A stretch of 64,000 nt of DNA from Marinimicrobium hydrolyticum (GTDB lineage: Bacteria > Pseudomonadota > Gammaproteobacteria > Pseudomonadales > Cellvibrionaceae). Shown piece after piece: positions 1-9,084 of the stretch. Made by a program: the position numbers and the translations under genes. Each line of letters begins with the position of its first letter. Position 1 is the first letter of the stretch. Location of the stretch: NCBI RefSeq assembly GCF_030848505.1, contig NZ_JAVDDU010000003.1, positions 62,001 through 126,000 of the forward strand. Reading direction: 5' to 3'. The notes beneath the pieces are model-generated. The model was not told the DNA's origin. It was given only the letters and a program-made list of their open reading frames with translations, and ran no database searches.

Positions 1-1304
1 TCGTCCGCCGGAGCAGAACCTTCCAATTGCTCTTCGGATGCCAACGCCTGGGTAAGCAAAGCGTCTTTGGCGCGACCACGCAGTTCTTCTGCAATATCTT
101 CGTCGAAGCCTTCGATGCCCAGCATTTCTTCCAGCGGTACGTAGGCCACCTCTTCCAACGTGGTAAAGCCTTCTTCCACGAGCACGGCGGCCACATCTTC
201 ATCCACGTCCAGGGCATTCATGAACATTTGCATGTAACTGCCCGATTCCTCTTCCTGCTTGGACTGCCACTCTTCCAAGCTCATGACGTTGATGTTCCAG
301 CCGGTCAACTCAGAGGCGAGACGCACGTTTTGTCCACCGCGCCCAATTGCCATGGCGAGGTTGTCTTCACTCACAGCCATGTCCATAGACCCGGCATCCT
401 CGTCCACCACAATGGATTCGATTTCGGCCGGCGACATGGCATTGATAACAAACTGTGCAGGGTTGTCATCCCACAGCACAATGTCCACGCGCTCATTGCC
501 CAACTCATTGGAAACCGCCTGCACGCGCGAACCGCGCATACCGACACAAGCCCCCACCGGATCGATACGGCCATCGTTGGTGCTGACGGCAATCTTGGCC
601 CGCAAACCTGGATCCCGAGCCGCGCCCTTAATCTCAATAACTTCTTCAGATATTTCGGGCACTTCGATTTTAAACAGCTCGATGAGCATTTCCGGGCAGG
701 AGCGGCTCAAAAACAATTGTGGACCACGCGCTTCACTGCGCACATCCTGCAACAAAGCGCGAATACGATCACCGACGCGAAAAATTTCGCGACCGACCAG
801 TTGATCGCGGGGCAACAGGCCCTCTGCATTATTTCCCAAATCAACAATAATACTATCGCGGGTAACCTTTTTCACGGAGCCGCTAATCAGATCGCCCACT
901 TGGTCGCGGTATTCCTCGACAGTCTGGGCACGCTCGGCCTCGCGCACTTTCTGCACAATGACCTGTTTGGCCGTCTGAGCGGCAATGCGACCGAATTCCA
1001 CATTCTCGATTTGCTCACGATAAACGTCGCCGACCTTCAGATTGGGATCTTTCTCCGCCGCTTCTTCGGTGGTGAGTTGGGTTCCCAACTCAGCCAGGAC
1101 GTCATCGCCGACCACTTCCCAGGTACGGAAAGTTTCGTAATCGCCCGTGGCTCGGTCAATGTTGACTTCAATATGTGAGTCTTCATCGAAACGTTTTTTA
1201 GTGGCAGTGGCCAGAGCGGTTTCAATGGCTTCGAAAATAATTTCTTTGCCAACACCTTTTTCGTGGGAAACCGCGTCAACGACCAACAAAATTTCTTTGC
1301 TCAT
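1..1304 (-). CDS. nusA: Transcription termination/antitermination factor NusA (3' end outside window)
   Basis: NusA binds RNA polymerase and nascent RNA, and controls pausing, termination and antitermination. The visible protein starts [20 protein letters not shown] and runs about 434 residues: N-terminal RNAP-binding domain, S1 domain, tandem KH domains ([17 protein letters not shown] and [12 protein letters not shown]), then an acidic helix-hairpin-helix repeat near the cut ([20 protein letters not shown]). The family is about 490-500 residues, so roughly the last 60, including the second acidic repeat, lie beyond base 1. The ATG start at 1304 lies 43 bases after the rimP stop. The order tRNA-fMet, rimP, nusA (then normally infB) is the classic gammaproteobacterial operon. 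Identity is certain; only the 3' end is missing. Confidence 0.97.
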   Translation of the reverse strand, partial: MSKEILLVVDAVSHEKGVGKEIIFEAIETALATATKKRFDEDSHIEVNIDRATGDYETFRTWEVVGDDVLAELGTQLTTEEAAEKDPNLKVGDVYREQIENVEFGRIAAQTAKQVIVQKVREAERAQTVEEYRDQVGDLISGSVKKVTRDSIIVDLGNNAEGLLPRDQLVGREIFRVGDRIRALLQDVRSEARGPQLFLSRSCPEMLIELFKIEVPEISEEVIEIKGAARDPGLRAKIAVSTNDGRIDPVGACVGMRGSRVQAVSNELGNERVDIVLWDDNPAQFVINAMSPAEIESIVVDEDAGSMDMAVSEDNLAMAIGRGGQNVRLASELTGWNINVMSLEEWQSKQEEESGSYMQMFMNALDVDEDVAAVLVEEGFTTLEEVAYVPLEEMLGIEGFDEDIAEELRGRAKDALLTQALASEEQLEGSAPAD

Positions 1305-1347
1305 GAGCTTGCCTCGTTAAACTCCTTTGTTCTAGCCAATCAGTGGG

Positions 1348-1803
1348 CTAGAAACGGGGGACGATATTCGCCTTTTCAATTGTTTCAAAAGGCAGCAGAA
1401 ACTCTTCAGAATCCACTACCACCAAAACGTTTTGGCCTTCAACACCTTTCAAGGTGCCCTTAAATTTGCGACGGCCATCTATGGCAGACCGCAATTTCAG
1501 AGCCAGGTCCTCGCCCACGTACTGGGCAAACTGTTCGAGCGTATAGAGCGGCCGATCCATTCCCGGCGATGACACTTCCAACGTGTAGTGCTCGCTAATC
1601 GGGTCTTCAACATCGAAAACACTACTAATCTGGCGACTGGCCCGCTCACAATCTTCAAGCGCAACGCCGCCTTCCCGCTCGATGTAGACCCGCACGGTCG
1701 ACTGACGCCCCTGGGTTAAATATTCCAACCCCCAGAGCTCGCAACCCAGTGCGGACACCACTGGCGCTACCAGCGCCTGCAACTTCTGTTGTTTAGACAC
1801 CAT
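1348..1803 (-). CDS. rimP: Ribosome maturation factor RimP
   Basis: RimP helps mature the 30S ribosomal subunit. From the start MVSKQQKLQALVAPVVSALG the protein is 151 residues, the usual size. It carries the family landmarks LGCELWGLEYL, VRVYIEREGGV, DCERASRQISSVFDVEDPI and YTLEVSSPGMDRPL. The reading frame is open further upstream, to base 2046, but that extension would cross the hairpin at 1947-1969 and has no family similarity, so the ATG at 1803 was chosen. It is cotranscribed with nusA and lies downstream of tRNA-fMet. Confidence 0.96.
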   Translation of the reverse strand: MVSKQQKLQALVAPVVSALGCELWGLEYLTQGRQSTVRVYIEREGGVALEDCERASRQISSVFDVEDPISEHYTLEVSSPGMDRPLYTLEQFAQYVGEDLALKLRSAIDGRRKFKGTLKGVEGQNVLVVVDSEEFLLPFETIEKANIVPRF

Positions 1804-1946
1804 GGCGTAAACCTGTTGGTTTTGAACAATACGAAGGTCGGGCCAATACAGTTGCCGCAAACAAAAAATGGGCCCGAGGCCCATTCGCAACAACTGCCAC
1901 AGGCCTCTGTGGCTGGGGGTTAACCCCATGTCAAAAACAAATACAA

Positions 1947-1969
1947 AAAAGCCCCAAAATGGGGCTTTT
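1947..1969. terminator. Hairpin with A/T flanks between tRNA-fMet and rimP
   Basis: AAAAGCCCC and GGGGCTTTT form a 9-bp stem around a five-base loop, and the flanks are A-rich on one side and T on the other, so it looks like a bidirectional Rho-independent terminator. It lies about 90 bases past the tRNA 3' end and 144 bases before rimP. It could end the tRNA transcript or act as an attenuator or processing site ahead of rimP-nusA. Confidence 0.75.
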
Positions 1970-2058
1970 CGCTGCGAGCCTTGCTCGCCGGCTGATGCAC
2001 TCCTAAGAAGTAGACACCAACCTGAAACTTGGAAGGAATGCACCAAGCTTCTTTAATT

Positions 2059-2135
<77 letters not shown>

Positions 2136-2176
2136 ACTTCAACTCAGCGGGTCAATTACCCTAACCGAGGCCGCGC

Positions 2177-2205
2177 ATTATAGGGAGCTGTCCCGATCGG
2201 GTCAA
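2177..2205 (-). promoter_or_regulatory. Sigma-70 promoter for tRNA-fMet / rimP-nusA
   Basis: On the minus strand, TTGACC (2205-2200) is followed by a 17-base spacer and a perfect TATAAT (2182-2177), about 40 bases before the tRNA 5' end. The sequence after the -10 box is GC-rich (GCGCGGCC), typical of stable-RNA promoters under stringent control. That regulation is inferred, not shown. Confidence 0.85.
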
Positions 2206-2278
2206 GGGGCGCGCGCCGATTTCTCAGCATTCGGCGCCACTCTACTTTAGCTACGGAGGCGACTTGCTTGAGCTGCCC

Positions 2279-2461
2279 CTACACGGCCCCCTCGAATCTC
2301 GCGAGAACGAGGCTTAGCAGACTCAAAGCCGTCAACACTACAACAATAACCCCCAGCAACATCCAGCCGCGAAAGGGCTTACGCTCCACACTATTTACCC
2401 CTGTGGACACAAACTCGTCCACACGCGCCTGATCTTCCGGCGATAGCCGAGTATTAGACAT
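2279..2461 (-). CDS. DUF3094 family small membrane protein
   Basis: A 60-residue protein of unknown function. It has a charged N-terminus (SPEDQARVDEFV), the family motif SVERKPFRGW near residues 24-33, and one hydrophobic helix (residues about 34-53) ending in LARFEGAV. This matches DUF3094, found widely in Pseudomonas and relatives. It is probably a single-pass inner-membrane protein with a cytoplasmic N-terminus. It is on the same strand as the tRNA downstream, but the tRNA has its own promoter in between, so it is probably a separate unit. Confidence 0.8.
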   Translation of the reverse strand: MSNTRLSPEDQARVDEFVSTGVNSVERKPFRGWMLLGVIVVVLTALSLLSLVLARFEGAV

Positions 2462-2553
2462 AATTAATCCACCTTTGACTGTTGGTGCTAAAAAAACATG
2501 CGCTATTGTATGCGGGGAAATGACACCAAAAAAGGGATAAGGGTCCAGCGGCT

Positions 2554-3390
2554 TTAAATATTGTGATCCAACCTGTGCCCTAAGGGTGTGGGATCATCAT
2601 CTACACCCATATCAATCAGGCGGCGGCTTAAGTCGGAAGGTCGTTGCGCCAACTCCCGCTGCCCGCGGCTCACCTGGACACTCTGGTCTTGATTTACTCT
2701 CATGGAGTCGCCCTGATCCGCGGTATCATCCTGAATGCCACGCAAAACCTGTAGCGATTTCATGAGTTTCTGCGCTTGTTCCCGCAGCAATTCGGCTCGC
2801 GCCTCTGCTTTCAGCTGGCCAGCCTGGGCGGCCACGCGCCGGTAAACTTCTGAAGGCTCCAGCGGGGCGTAGGCCGCGCGCAGAAGCTGGCGAGCCTTTT
2901 CCAGTGTCGCCCTGGGGTCGCCGGGCACCTCCCGCAAATCCACGGGCACTTCGCCAGAAACCGCATAGTGGCTACCATCCGGCCCTCGAACATACTGATA
3001 GCGTGGCGCGCCAGCGTGACGCCCGGCCATGGCCGCGTAAACCTGTTCCTGCAGCCTTACTTTTCGATCTTGAACCGCCAGCTCCCGAACTTGCCGTGCC
3101 TCCTCCTGCTGCCCCTGCTCAGCCGATCGCCGCTCGATCGCGGACACCTCTTGCTCATCGGTATTTTGGTTGCGGCCATGGGAAAGTCGTACTTGCTCAC
3201 CCGCTTCACCCGCCCGCTCGTCGGGGGAGCGGCGGTTCTCGCTCCGAGCCGTTTCAGCCGCGGCTTCAAGCGCCTTGAGGGTTGAAGCGCGGGCTTTTAG
3301 GTCAGTGTTTTCCTCACTCACAGCCTGACGCCCCAAGGGTGAAAAGGGGGCTATGGCGTTGGCGTGGTTGGGGGGGATGGTCGGCATCAT
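2554..3390 (-). CDS. SprA-related putative metalloprotease-family protein
   Basis: A 278-residue hydrophilic protein. Residues about 60-190 hold the SprA-related region: alanine- and charge-rich helices, then QVYAAMAGRHAGAPRYQYV and GPDGSHYAVSGEVPVDLREV, with an EVPGDP segment typical of the family. In many proteobacteria these proteins are annotated as putative metalloproteases, but I see no HExxH motif, so catalysis is doubtful. The C-terminus is low in complexity and rich in Gln and Arg. The start has two adjacent ATGs (3390, 3387). It lies 18 bases after the 3409-3660 gene on the same strand, so the two probably form an operon. Confidence 0.65.
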   Translation of the reverse strand: MMPTIPPNHANAIAPFSPLGRQAVSEENTDLKARASTLKALEAAAETARSENRRSPDERAGEAGEQVRLSHGRNQNTDEQEVSAIERRSAEQGQQEEARQVRELAVQDRKVRLQEQVYAAMAGRHAGAPRYQYVRGPDGSHYAVSGEVPVDLREVPGDPRATLEKARQLLRAAYAPLEPSEVYRRVAAQAGQLKAEARAELLREQAQKLMKSLQVLRGIQDDTADQGDSMRVNQDQSVQVSRGQRELAQRPSDLSRRLIDMGVDDDPTPLGHRLDHNI

Positions 3391-3408
3391 TTTTGTGCCT
3401 GCTGCGGA

Positions 3409-3660
3409 CTAGGCCTTAGTATCCAGCAGCCGACCGAGCATTTCGTCCGCCGCTTGGACTACGCGCGCGGAACTGTCGAACACTTGCTGCTGGGCGCGGA
3501 TATTAAGCAGAGGCTCAATCACATCCTGATTTCCAACGGGCTCGTTGGCTGGCGCGGTGGCGACACTGGCGATTTGCTCGGCGGAACGAGTCATCTCCGC
3601 CTGGCTCCGCTGCATGCCGATTAAGCCTTGGTTGACCATGGATCCATCTATTGAAGACAT
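3409..3660 (-). CDS. Small conserved protein with a flagellar-rod-like C-terminus
   Basis: An 83-residue protein, MSSIDGSMVNQGLIGMQRSQ..., ending IRAQQQVFDSSARVVQAADEMLGRLLDTKA. The heptad-like C-terminus resembles the terminal helix of flagellar rod and hook proteins such as FlgC (the pattern V..A.K.....DEM...L). The N-terminus has the Gly/Ser/Met-rich start seen in small proteins that often accompany SprA-related genes. A strong Shine-Dalgarno (GGGAGGTT) sits just before the ATG. It is probably cotranscribed with the SprA-related gene. Function unknown; a flagellar link is only an inference. Confidence 0.6.
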   Translation of the reverse strand: MSSIDGSMVNQGLIGMQRSQAEMTRSAEQIASVATAPANEPVGNQDVIEPLLNIRAQQQVFDSSARVVQAADEMLGRLLDTKA

Positions 3661-3943
3661 GGAACCTCCCGTAGTTTGTCAGAAGTGTTGAATAGAGCGA
3701 CACCTGTGGCCATTTTACCGCTGATCACGCTCAAAAAACAGCCAAAACGGGGTAACTTTAAGAAGAGTTCGGTGTAAAACGTGACCTATTATAACCAATT
3801 CGAATTCGGCGTAAGGGCCCTCTCCGCTTGCGGCCCCTGAGAAAGTGGGGGTTCGGCGGTGTGGGGGCTTTGGTCGAGTGCTGAAAGCGGGGTGGTTGGG
3901 TAGGCTATTCCGGTTTCCGCACTCTTATTGGAAAACGGAGGTT

Positions 3944-4045
3944 GGGTTTGGCAATCTACCTCCGGGACACGCCGTGAATACCTCCATGTAGGCTCGGATG
4001 CAGCATCCATGCTGCATACGGTCCCGGAGGTAGCTCCCCAAACCC
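3944..4045 (+). repeat. Type I palindromic element, copy A1
   Basis: A 102-bp inverted repeat. The outer arms run GGGTTTGG...CTACCTCCGGGAC and GTCCCGGAGGTAG...CCCCAAACCC. The inner core starts ACGCCGTGAATAC and contains GGATGCAGCATCC and TGCTGCATACGG. The same core occurs in copies A2, B1, B2, C1 and C2. Confidence 0.9.
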
Positions 4046-4197
4046 TTGCGGGACGTTAGGTGCCTGTAAGCAATTCCAACCGACCTCAGTGCCAACTCCA
4101 TCGTTTTGCGGAGCCCGATGCTGGGTTCGACCATAACCTTATGACTCCCGATACCCAACTCCCTTATTTCCCGAAACCTCCAGTATGGCACCGCGGA

Positions 4198-4295
4198 GAG
4201 TGGGGCAGGCATTCCCGGACCGTATGCAGCAGGGATGCTGCATCCGAGCCTATAGGGATATATTCACGGCGTGTCCGGGTGTGCCTGCCCCACTC
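4198..4295 (-). repeat. Type II palindromic element, copy A2
   Basis: A 98-bp inverted repeat with outer arms GAGTGGGGCAGGC and GCCTGCCCCACTC, unrelated to the type I arms, around the same core in reverse orientation (GGATGCAGCATCC with TGCTGCATACGG). Confidence 0.9.
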
Positions 4296-4386
4296 GTAGC
4301 ACTCGACCAAAGCACTATACTTTGCACTCGATCAATGCGCTGAAAGGCCACTCGAAAGAAACAGGCTACTACGGAGGTTCAGGAGG

Positions 4387-5073
4387 TTAACTGCCCCCTA
4401 AAAGACCAACATCCAAATGCGCTGTAGCAGCCTCGGGAGTGGCATGCTCCAAGTGCGGCACTACACCCAAACAAGGGGCCGGCAGCAGTTGCCTCAGTGT
4501 GTCGATATTCTCCTGAAGACGCGGCATGTCCGGGTCAAGCGTATTGGCGACCCAGCCTGCCAGTGGCAGGCCGTCCCGAGCAATGGCTTCCGCGGTGAGC
4601 AGCGCGTGATTCAGGCATCCGAGACGCATCCCAACCACTATAATCACGGGGAGATTGAGCTGCCGGGGCAGTTCGGCCAAAGTTTCGCGTGGATTCAGCG
4701 GCACGCGCCAGCCGCCGGCACCTTCCACCAGGGTGAAATCTGCCAGCCCCATGGCGCCTCGGCAATAACCGCTGAGACGGTCAACAGAAAGCACCTTCCC
4801 CGCTTCTTGGGCGGCAATGTGGGGCGCAATGGCTGGCTCCAGAGCCACGGGATTGATTTGCTCGTAATCCAAGGGCACGCTACTGACCGACGCCAGCAAC
4901 TCCGCGTCCGCGTTGCGCAACCCTTGCGGGCCTCGCGTACAACCGGCGGCCACCGGCTTTAAGCCGAGAGTGGTTAAGCCTCGCTGCTGCGCACTGTGGA
5001 GAAGCGCACTAGCCACCAGAGTTTTACCCACATCCGTATCGGTGCCGGTGACAAAAAAGGCGTGCTTAGGCAT
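4387..5073 (-). CDS. bioD: Dethiobiotin synthetase
   Basis: BioD closes the ureido ring: 7,8-diaminononanoate + CO2 + ATP gives dethiobiotin in the cytoplasm. The 228-residue protein begins [20 protein letters not shown], with the P-loop GTDTDVGKT at residues 10-18, the substrate-binding KPVAAGC near 40, and the VEGAGGWRVPL motif near 115-125. It is the last gene of the bioB-bioF-bioHC-bioD operon and overlaps bioHC by 8 bases, so it is translationally coupled. bioA (diaminopelargonate synthase) is not in this window. Confidence 0.96.
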   Translation of the reverse strand: MPKHAFFVTGTDTDVGKTLVASALLHSAQQRGLTTLGLKPVAAGCTRGPQGLRNADAELLASVSSVPLDYEQINPVALEPAIAPHIAAQEAGKVLSVDRLSGYCRGAMGLADFTLVEGAGGWRVPLNPRETLAELPRQLNLPVIIVVGMRLGCLNHALLTAEAIARDGLPLAGWVANTLDPDMPRLQENIDTLRQLLPAPCLGVVPHLEHATPEAATAHLDVGLLGGS

Positions 5074-6700
5074 GGGGGGTGTCCTCAGTCAATTGGCCGG
5101 CAACGGCCTGGCAGTAGTAAACGTCGTAACTGGCCGGGAGCTGACCGTCCACCCGAAAGAGTTCGTAAGCCTCCTTGAGCGCCGCTATTTTGTGGCGTCC
5201 AGTCAGCCCCTCAGGGCCGCCGCGATTCACGTTGTGAGCACCCAGGGCTTTCAGCTCCCGAGTGAGATCGCCCAGTTGCGCGTAATGAAGTACTCGCTCT
5301 TCTCTGTGCCACTGTATGTCCACAAACCCGGCCGCAGTCAGGGCCGCCTCCAAATCTTCCATGGGCAAAAAGCGGTTGACGTGTACGTAGCCATCCACCG
5401 CCTGCCAGGCTTGCTTGAGTTCACGTAAGGTACCAGGGCCCAGCGTTGAAAATGCCAGGGTTCCGCCGGGCATTATGACCCGTTGAAGCTCGTTAAAGAG
5501 CCCCGAAACCTGCTCGCACCATTGAATCGACAAGCTGGAATAGACTAAATCGAGGCTGTCGGGAGCCAGAGGCAAGGCCTCGGCATCGGCGCACAACCAC
5601 TGCGCCGGCATCGATCTCTGGCCTCGGGCAAAGTGAAGCATGCCTTCGGCGAGATCCAAGCCCAACACTTGCGCACCCGGCCGATTCTGAGCCAAACGCT
5701 CAGTGATGTAGCCGGTGCCGCACCCCAAATCCAGAATTCGGGTGGCCTCCACGGCCGACTTGGGCAGGAGTTCAAGCAAGCGTTCACTTACGGCGCGCTG
5801 TAGGCGAGCCACGCGGTCGTAACTGCTGGCTGCACGGCTAAAGGAGTTGGCGACGCGGCGCTTATCCAGCTGACCGGCGTCTCGGCGCAGAAAGCGGCCT
5901 ATGTGCTCAACCACTTCGACAGGGCGGCTCCAATGCAGGGCGTGGCCCGCGCCGGGAATCACGGCCACGGTTTGACGATTATTGAGCTGGGGTACGGCCT
6001 CGGCGGCGGCCAGGGGAACCAAGGCATCGGCTTCGGCATAGAGGTGCAGTCCGGGCTGGGGGAGACGAGCAAATCGTTCCCGGTTGTCCAGCTGCGCCAA
6101 CAACTGCAGGGCTTCAGACCAGGTGTGAGCGCTCACATCGGGACCGGAAAACGCCTTTCTCAACTCTTTCAGCAGGGTCCGCTCCTCAGAGTCACCCTGG
6201 GCCATAAGCCCCGTGAAACGCCGCCAGGTAGCGGCAGGATCAGCCTTAAAGCCCGCGTTAAAGCGACGATTGATCGCCGGAGCCATGGCTGCGGGCCAAT
6301 CCGCTCGAGCTACAAACGCCAGGTTACTGGCCAGGGTTACGACTCGCTGAACTTTATCCGGGCAGCGCTCCGCCAAAGCGACCGCCAACATACCGCCCAA
6401 GGACCAACCGATGAGTGTGGCGCGTGGCGGCAAACTGTCTTCCAGGCGCTGCAAAACCGTACCCAAATCGAAGCCCGGTACTGGCGCACTCTCTCCAAAT
6501 CCCGGCAAATCGATAGCGATTACATCTCCAAATTGCCGAAGCACCGGCAGCAGCGGCTCCCAACTGCCGCTGTCGCACCCCCAACCGTGTAACAAGACCA
6601 GAGGGTCTCCTGGTTTCTCGCTCAGAGCTGGGTAATGGTGGGCCGCCAGTTGTCGGGACTGGGGAAGGTTGGCCGCCACGCTGGTAAGGGGGTTAGTCAC
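5066..6700 (-). CDS. bioHC: Bifunctional BioH-BioC fusion: pimeloyl-ACP methyl esterase and malonyl-ACP O-methyltransferase
   Basis: The 544-residue protein joins two enzymes that act at opposite ends of pimelate synthesis. BioC methylates malonyl-ACP to start the pathway, and BioH removes the methyl group from pimeloyl-ACP methyl ester to end it. Residues 1 to about 275 are an alpha/beta hydrolase with nucleophile Ser100 in GWSLGG, Asp225 in EADALVP and His253 in GAGHALHW. From about 280 ([15 protein letters not shown]) comes a class I methyltransferase with SAM motif LDLGCGTG at 323-330. Such fusions are known in Saccharophagus and Teredinibacter. The start is GTG at 6700, with GGGAGA just upstream inside the end of bioF (8-base overlap). 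Confidence 0.96.
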   Translation of the reverse strand: MTNPLTSVAANLPQSRQLAAHHYPALSEKPGDPLVLLHGWGCDSGSWEPLLPVLRQFGDVIAIDLPGFGESAPVPGFDLGTVLQRLEDSLPPRATLIGWSLGGMLAVALAERCPDKVQRVVTLASNLAFVARADWPAAMAPAINRRFNAGFKADPAATWRRFTGLMAQGDSEERTLLKELRKAFSGPDVSAHTWSEALQLLAQLDNRERFARLPQPGLHLYAEADALVPLAAAEAVPQLNNRQTVAVIPGAGHALHWSRPVEVVEHIGRFLRRDAGQLDKRRVANSFSRAASSYDRVARLQRAVSERLLELLPKSAVEATRILDLGCGTGYITERLAQNRPGAQVLGLDLAEGMLHFARGQRSMPAQWLCADAEALPLAPDSLDLVYSSLSIQWCEQVSGLFNELQRVIMPGGTLAFSTLGPGTLRELKQAWQAVDGYVHVNRFLPMEDLEAALTAAGFVDIQWHREERVLHYAQLGDLTRELKALGAHNVNRGGPEGLTGRHKIAALKEAYELFRVDGQLPASYDVYYCQAVAGQLTEDTPHA

Positions 6701-7868
6701 GGGTCAATTCTCCCAGAGCATCCAACAACTGCGTCACCTGTTGTTCCGAATGCTCCGCCGACAGGGTAATGCGCAGCCGCGCGGTACCGACCGGAACGGT
6801 GGGAGGACGGATCGCGATCACCAGAACGCCACGCCCGGCCAGCTTGTCGGCCAGCTCCAGGGCGCGCGCTTCGTCACCCACCAACAAGGGCTGAATTGCG
6901 GTTTCCGAGGGCATCAAGGTCAAGCCCAGGGACTCGGCGCCTTGGCGAAACTGGTGGATCCGATTTCGCAGCGCTTCCCGGCGCCAGCTCTCCTCTTGGA
7001 ACAAGCGCAAGCTGAGGCGACTGGCCGCTGCAACGGCCGGGGGCATGGCGGTGGTGTAGATGTAGCTGCGGGCCTGCTGAATCAATGTTTCTATGAGCAC
7101 TTCGCTGCCAGCCACAAAGGCACCGAAGGTTCCCAGCGCTTTGCCCAGGGTGGCCATCAGAATGGGCAACTGATCCTGCCCCAAGCCAAAGTGTTCCGCG
7201 CTACCCACGCCCTTGGCGCCGAGACAACCAAAACCATGGGCATCGTCCACCATCAACCAGGCATTTTGCTGCTCGGCCAGTTGAGCCAGCTGCGGCAGGG
7301 GCGCGCAATCGCCGTCCATGCTGAAGACCCCGTCTACCGCGATCAGCTTGCGGCGGCTTTGGGTGCTGAGAAGACGCCGCTCCAGATCGCTAACGTCATT
7401 GTGCTTAAAACGCTGAAAGCGAGCACCACTAGACAGTCCGGCATCCAGCAGGGAGGCATGATTGAGACGATCCTCGAATACCGCGTCGCCACGCCCTACC
7501 AGAGCCGTGACGGTGCCGAGATTGGCCATATAGCCCGTAGAAAACAGTAACGCCCGATCCCGCCCGCAAAACGCTGCCAGCTCTTCTTCCAGGGCGTGAT
7601 GCTCCCGAGAATGGCCATTGACCAGGTGCGAGGCACCACTACCGACGCCGTACTCGTTGGAGGCCTGCTGCAAGGCTGTAACCACACGCGGGTGGCGGGC
7701 CAGGCCCAGATAATCATTGCTACAGAAAGCCGTGTAGGTTTTGCCGTCCACACGCACTTCCGGCCCCTGGGCGGATTCCAGCAGCCGGCGCTGGCGGTAC
7801 AAATGCCGCTCGCGACGCTCCGCCAGTGCGGGCGACAAGGCTTGTTCAAGAGAGGTGGTCTGGCTCAC
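6693..7868 (-). CDS. bioF: 8-amino-7-oxononanoate synthase
   Basis: PLP enzyme that condenses pimeloyl-ACP with L-alanine to form 8-amino-7-oxononanoate. The 391-residue protein has the alpha-oxoamine synthase landmarks: [10 protein letters not shown] near 53, the [11 protein letters not shown] loop at 77-86, [10 protein letters not shown] near 208-217, and PLP lysine K243 in [11 protein letters not shown]. It lies 44 bases downstream of bioB and overlaps bioHC by 8 bases. Confidence 0.97.
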   Translation of the reverse strand: MSQTTSLEQALSPALAERRERHLYRQRRLLESAQGPEVRVDGKTYTAFCSNDYLGLARHPRVVTALQQASNEYGVGSGASHLVNGHSREHHALEEELAAFCGRDRALLFSTGYMANLGTVTALVGRGDAVFEDRLNHASLLDAGLSSGARFQRFKHNDVSDLERRLLSTQSRRKLIAVDGVFSMDGDCAPLPQLAQLAEQQNAWLMVDDAHGFGCLGAKGVGSAEHFGLGQDQLPILMATLGKALGTFGAFVAGSEVLIETLIQQARSYIYTTAMPPAVAAASRLSLRLFQEESWRREALRNRIHQFRQGAESLGLTLMPSETAIQPLLVGDEARALELADKLAGRGVLVIAIRPPTVPVGTARLRITLSAEHSEQQVTQLLDALGELTRD

Positions 7869-7912
7869 GGCGGTGCTCGGATGGGCCGGGCATAGCGCCC
7901 GGCACCAGTGGA

Positions 7913-8971
7913 TTATTTGGCAGCGTTATAGAAAAAGCGGTCGTTGCGAACTTCTTCCAGGCTCTCTGCCAATTCAGCTTCCAACTTGGCTTCTTCCTCG
8001 TGGATCTGCCGCGCTTCGGGCTCAATACCCAGGCGCTTAAATAGCTGCATGTCTTTGTTGGTTTCGGGGTTGGCCGTGGTGAGGAGTTTTTCGCCGTAAA
8101 AGATGGAGTTGGCGCCCGCCAAAAAGGCCAGAGCCTGCATTTGTTCGTTCATTTCCTCGCGCCCGGCGGACAGGCGTACGTGCGACCTGGGCATAAGAAT
8201 ACGGGCAACGGCCACGGTACGAACAAACTCGAAGGCATCCAGCTCTTCGTTATCCCCAAACGGGGTGCCGGCAACCCGCACCAACATGTTAATGGGCACG
8301 GACTCTGGGTGGTCGGGCATATTAGACAGTTGCTGCAATAAGCCGGCACGGTCTGTTTGCTCTTCGCCCATGCCCACAATACCGCCGCAACACACCTTCA
8401 TGCCGGCTTTGCGGACATTGTCGAGAGTCTCTAAGCGATCCTGATAGGTACGGGTGGTAATGACCTCCCCGTAATACTCAGGTGAGGTATCCAAATTGTG
8501 GTTGTAGTAATCCAGACCGGCATCCGCCAATTGCTTCGCCTGATTGCCGTCGAGCATGCCCAGGGTCATGCAGGTTTCCAACCCCAGGGATTTAACTTCG
8601 CGCACCATATCCGCCACATAACCCATATCGCGGTTTTTGGGCGAGCGCCAAGCGGCACCCATGCAAAACCGGGTCGCGCCACTGGCTTTGGCGGCCTTGG
8701 CCTCCTCCAGAACCTTCTCCACGGCCATAAGCCGCTCGCGCTCCAGGCCGGTATCGTAGCGGGCGCTCTGGGGACAATATTTGCAGTCCTCCGGACAGGC
8801 GCCGGTTTTGATGGAGCACAGGGTGCTGACCTGCACTTGGTTGGGATTGAAAAACTGCCGATGCACCGTTTGCGCCTGGAACATCAGGTCGCTAAAGGGT
8901 TGATTGAACAAGGCGAGAATCTCATCGCGGGTCCAGTCGTGGCGAATCAGGGGCTGAGCTATGGCGTTCAT
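7913..8971 (-). CDS. bioB: Biotin synthase (radical SAM)
   Basis: Inserts sulfur into dethiobiotin to give biotin, using a radical SAM [4Fe-4S] cluster and a sacrificial [2Fe-2S] cluster. With the ATG at 8971 ([10 protein letters not shown]) the protein is 352 residues. The cluster motif CPEDCKYC gives Cys59, Cys63 and Cys66, preceded by [23 protein letters not shown] and the C-terminal [15 protein letters not shown] are typical. The frame stays open to a TTG at 9001, but the ATG at 8971 has GGAAA upstream and fits the family N-terminus. First gene of the operon behind the BirA-type operator. Confidence 0.97.
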   Translation of the reverse strand: MNAIAQPLIRHDWTRDEILALFNQPFSDLMFQAQTVHRQFFNPNQVQVSTLCSIKTGACPEDCKYCPQSARYDTGLERERLMAVEKVLEEAKAAKASGATRFCMGAAWRSPKNRDMGYVADMVREVKSLGLETCMTLGMLDGNQAKQLADAGLDYYNHNLDTSPEYYGEVITTRTYQDRLETLDNVRKAGMKVCCGGIVGMGEEQTDRAGLLQQLSNMPDHPESVPINMLVRVAGTPFGDNEELDAFEFVRTVAVARILMPRSHVRLSAGREEMNEQMQALAFLAGANSIFYGEKLLTTANPETNKDMQLFKRLGIEPEARQIHEEEAKLEAELAESLEEVRNDRFFYNAAK

Positions 8972-9022
8972 GGGCAGTTTCCGTGCAAAAGTTCGCGCCA
9001 AGTGATTGGCGGTGAGCGCTCT

Positions 9023-9050
9023 ATATTACCTTCACCCAAGTCGCTGTCAA
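9023..9050 (-). promoter_or_regulatory. Sigma-70 promoter of the biotin operon
   Basis: On the minus strand a perfect TTGACA (9050-9045) and TAATAT (9028-9023) are separated by 16 bases, about 52 bases before the bioB ATG. The -35 box lies inside the left arm of the operator-like palindrome, which would let a repressor block polymerase. Confidence 0.8.
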
Positions 9051-9076
9051 CCTTGAGCAGGCATTTTGGTTAACAG
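9044..9076. promoter_or_regulatory. Candidate BirA operator
   Basis: CTGTCAACC, a 15-base spacer and GGTTAACAG form an inverted repeat. It matches the known bacterial BirA (biotin repressor) signal, TTGTAAACC - 14 to 16 bases - GGTTTACAA, in layout and in the AACC/GGTT inner half-sites. It lies between bioB and the divergent comF-family gene, over the bioB -35 box. Repression by BirA-biotinyl-AMP is inferred; birA is not in the window. Confidence 0.8.
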
Positions 9077-9084
9077 CCGAAGCT

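Larger units (their letters stand above)
3661..4386. repeat. Intergenic repeat cluster A (726 bp, no gene)
   Basis: This gap between the 3' end of bioD and the start of the FlgC-like gene holds two large palindromes (3944-4045 and 4198-4295) joined by sequence that recurs in the other repeat clusters. An example is the segment at 4148-4177, ACTCCCTTATTTCCCGAAAC. Inverted flanks TTTGGTCGAGTGCT (about 3869) and GTAGCACTCGACCAAAG (about 4297) bound the cluster. Short reading frames here are translations of the repeats. Confidence 0.85.

Noticed and set aside
27-1178. Long open frame (383 codons) on the plus strand
   Set aside because: Lies antisense to nusA, with no protein-family features; a codon-bias shadow.
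1804-2046. N-terminal extension of rimP
   Set aside because: It crosses the hairpin at 1947-1969 and adds 81 residues foreign to the family.
3661-4386. CRISPR array
   Set aside because: Repeats are few, palindromic over 100 bp, in mixed orientation, and not separated by regular spacers; no cas genes are present.
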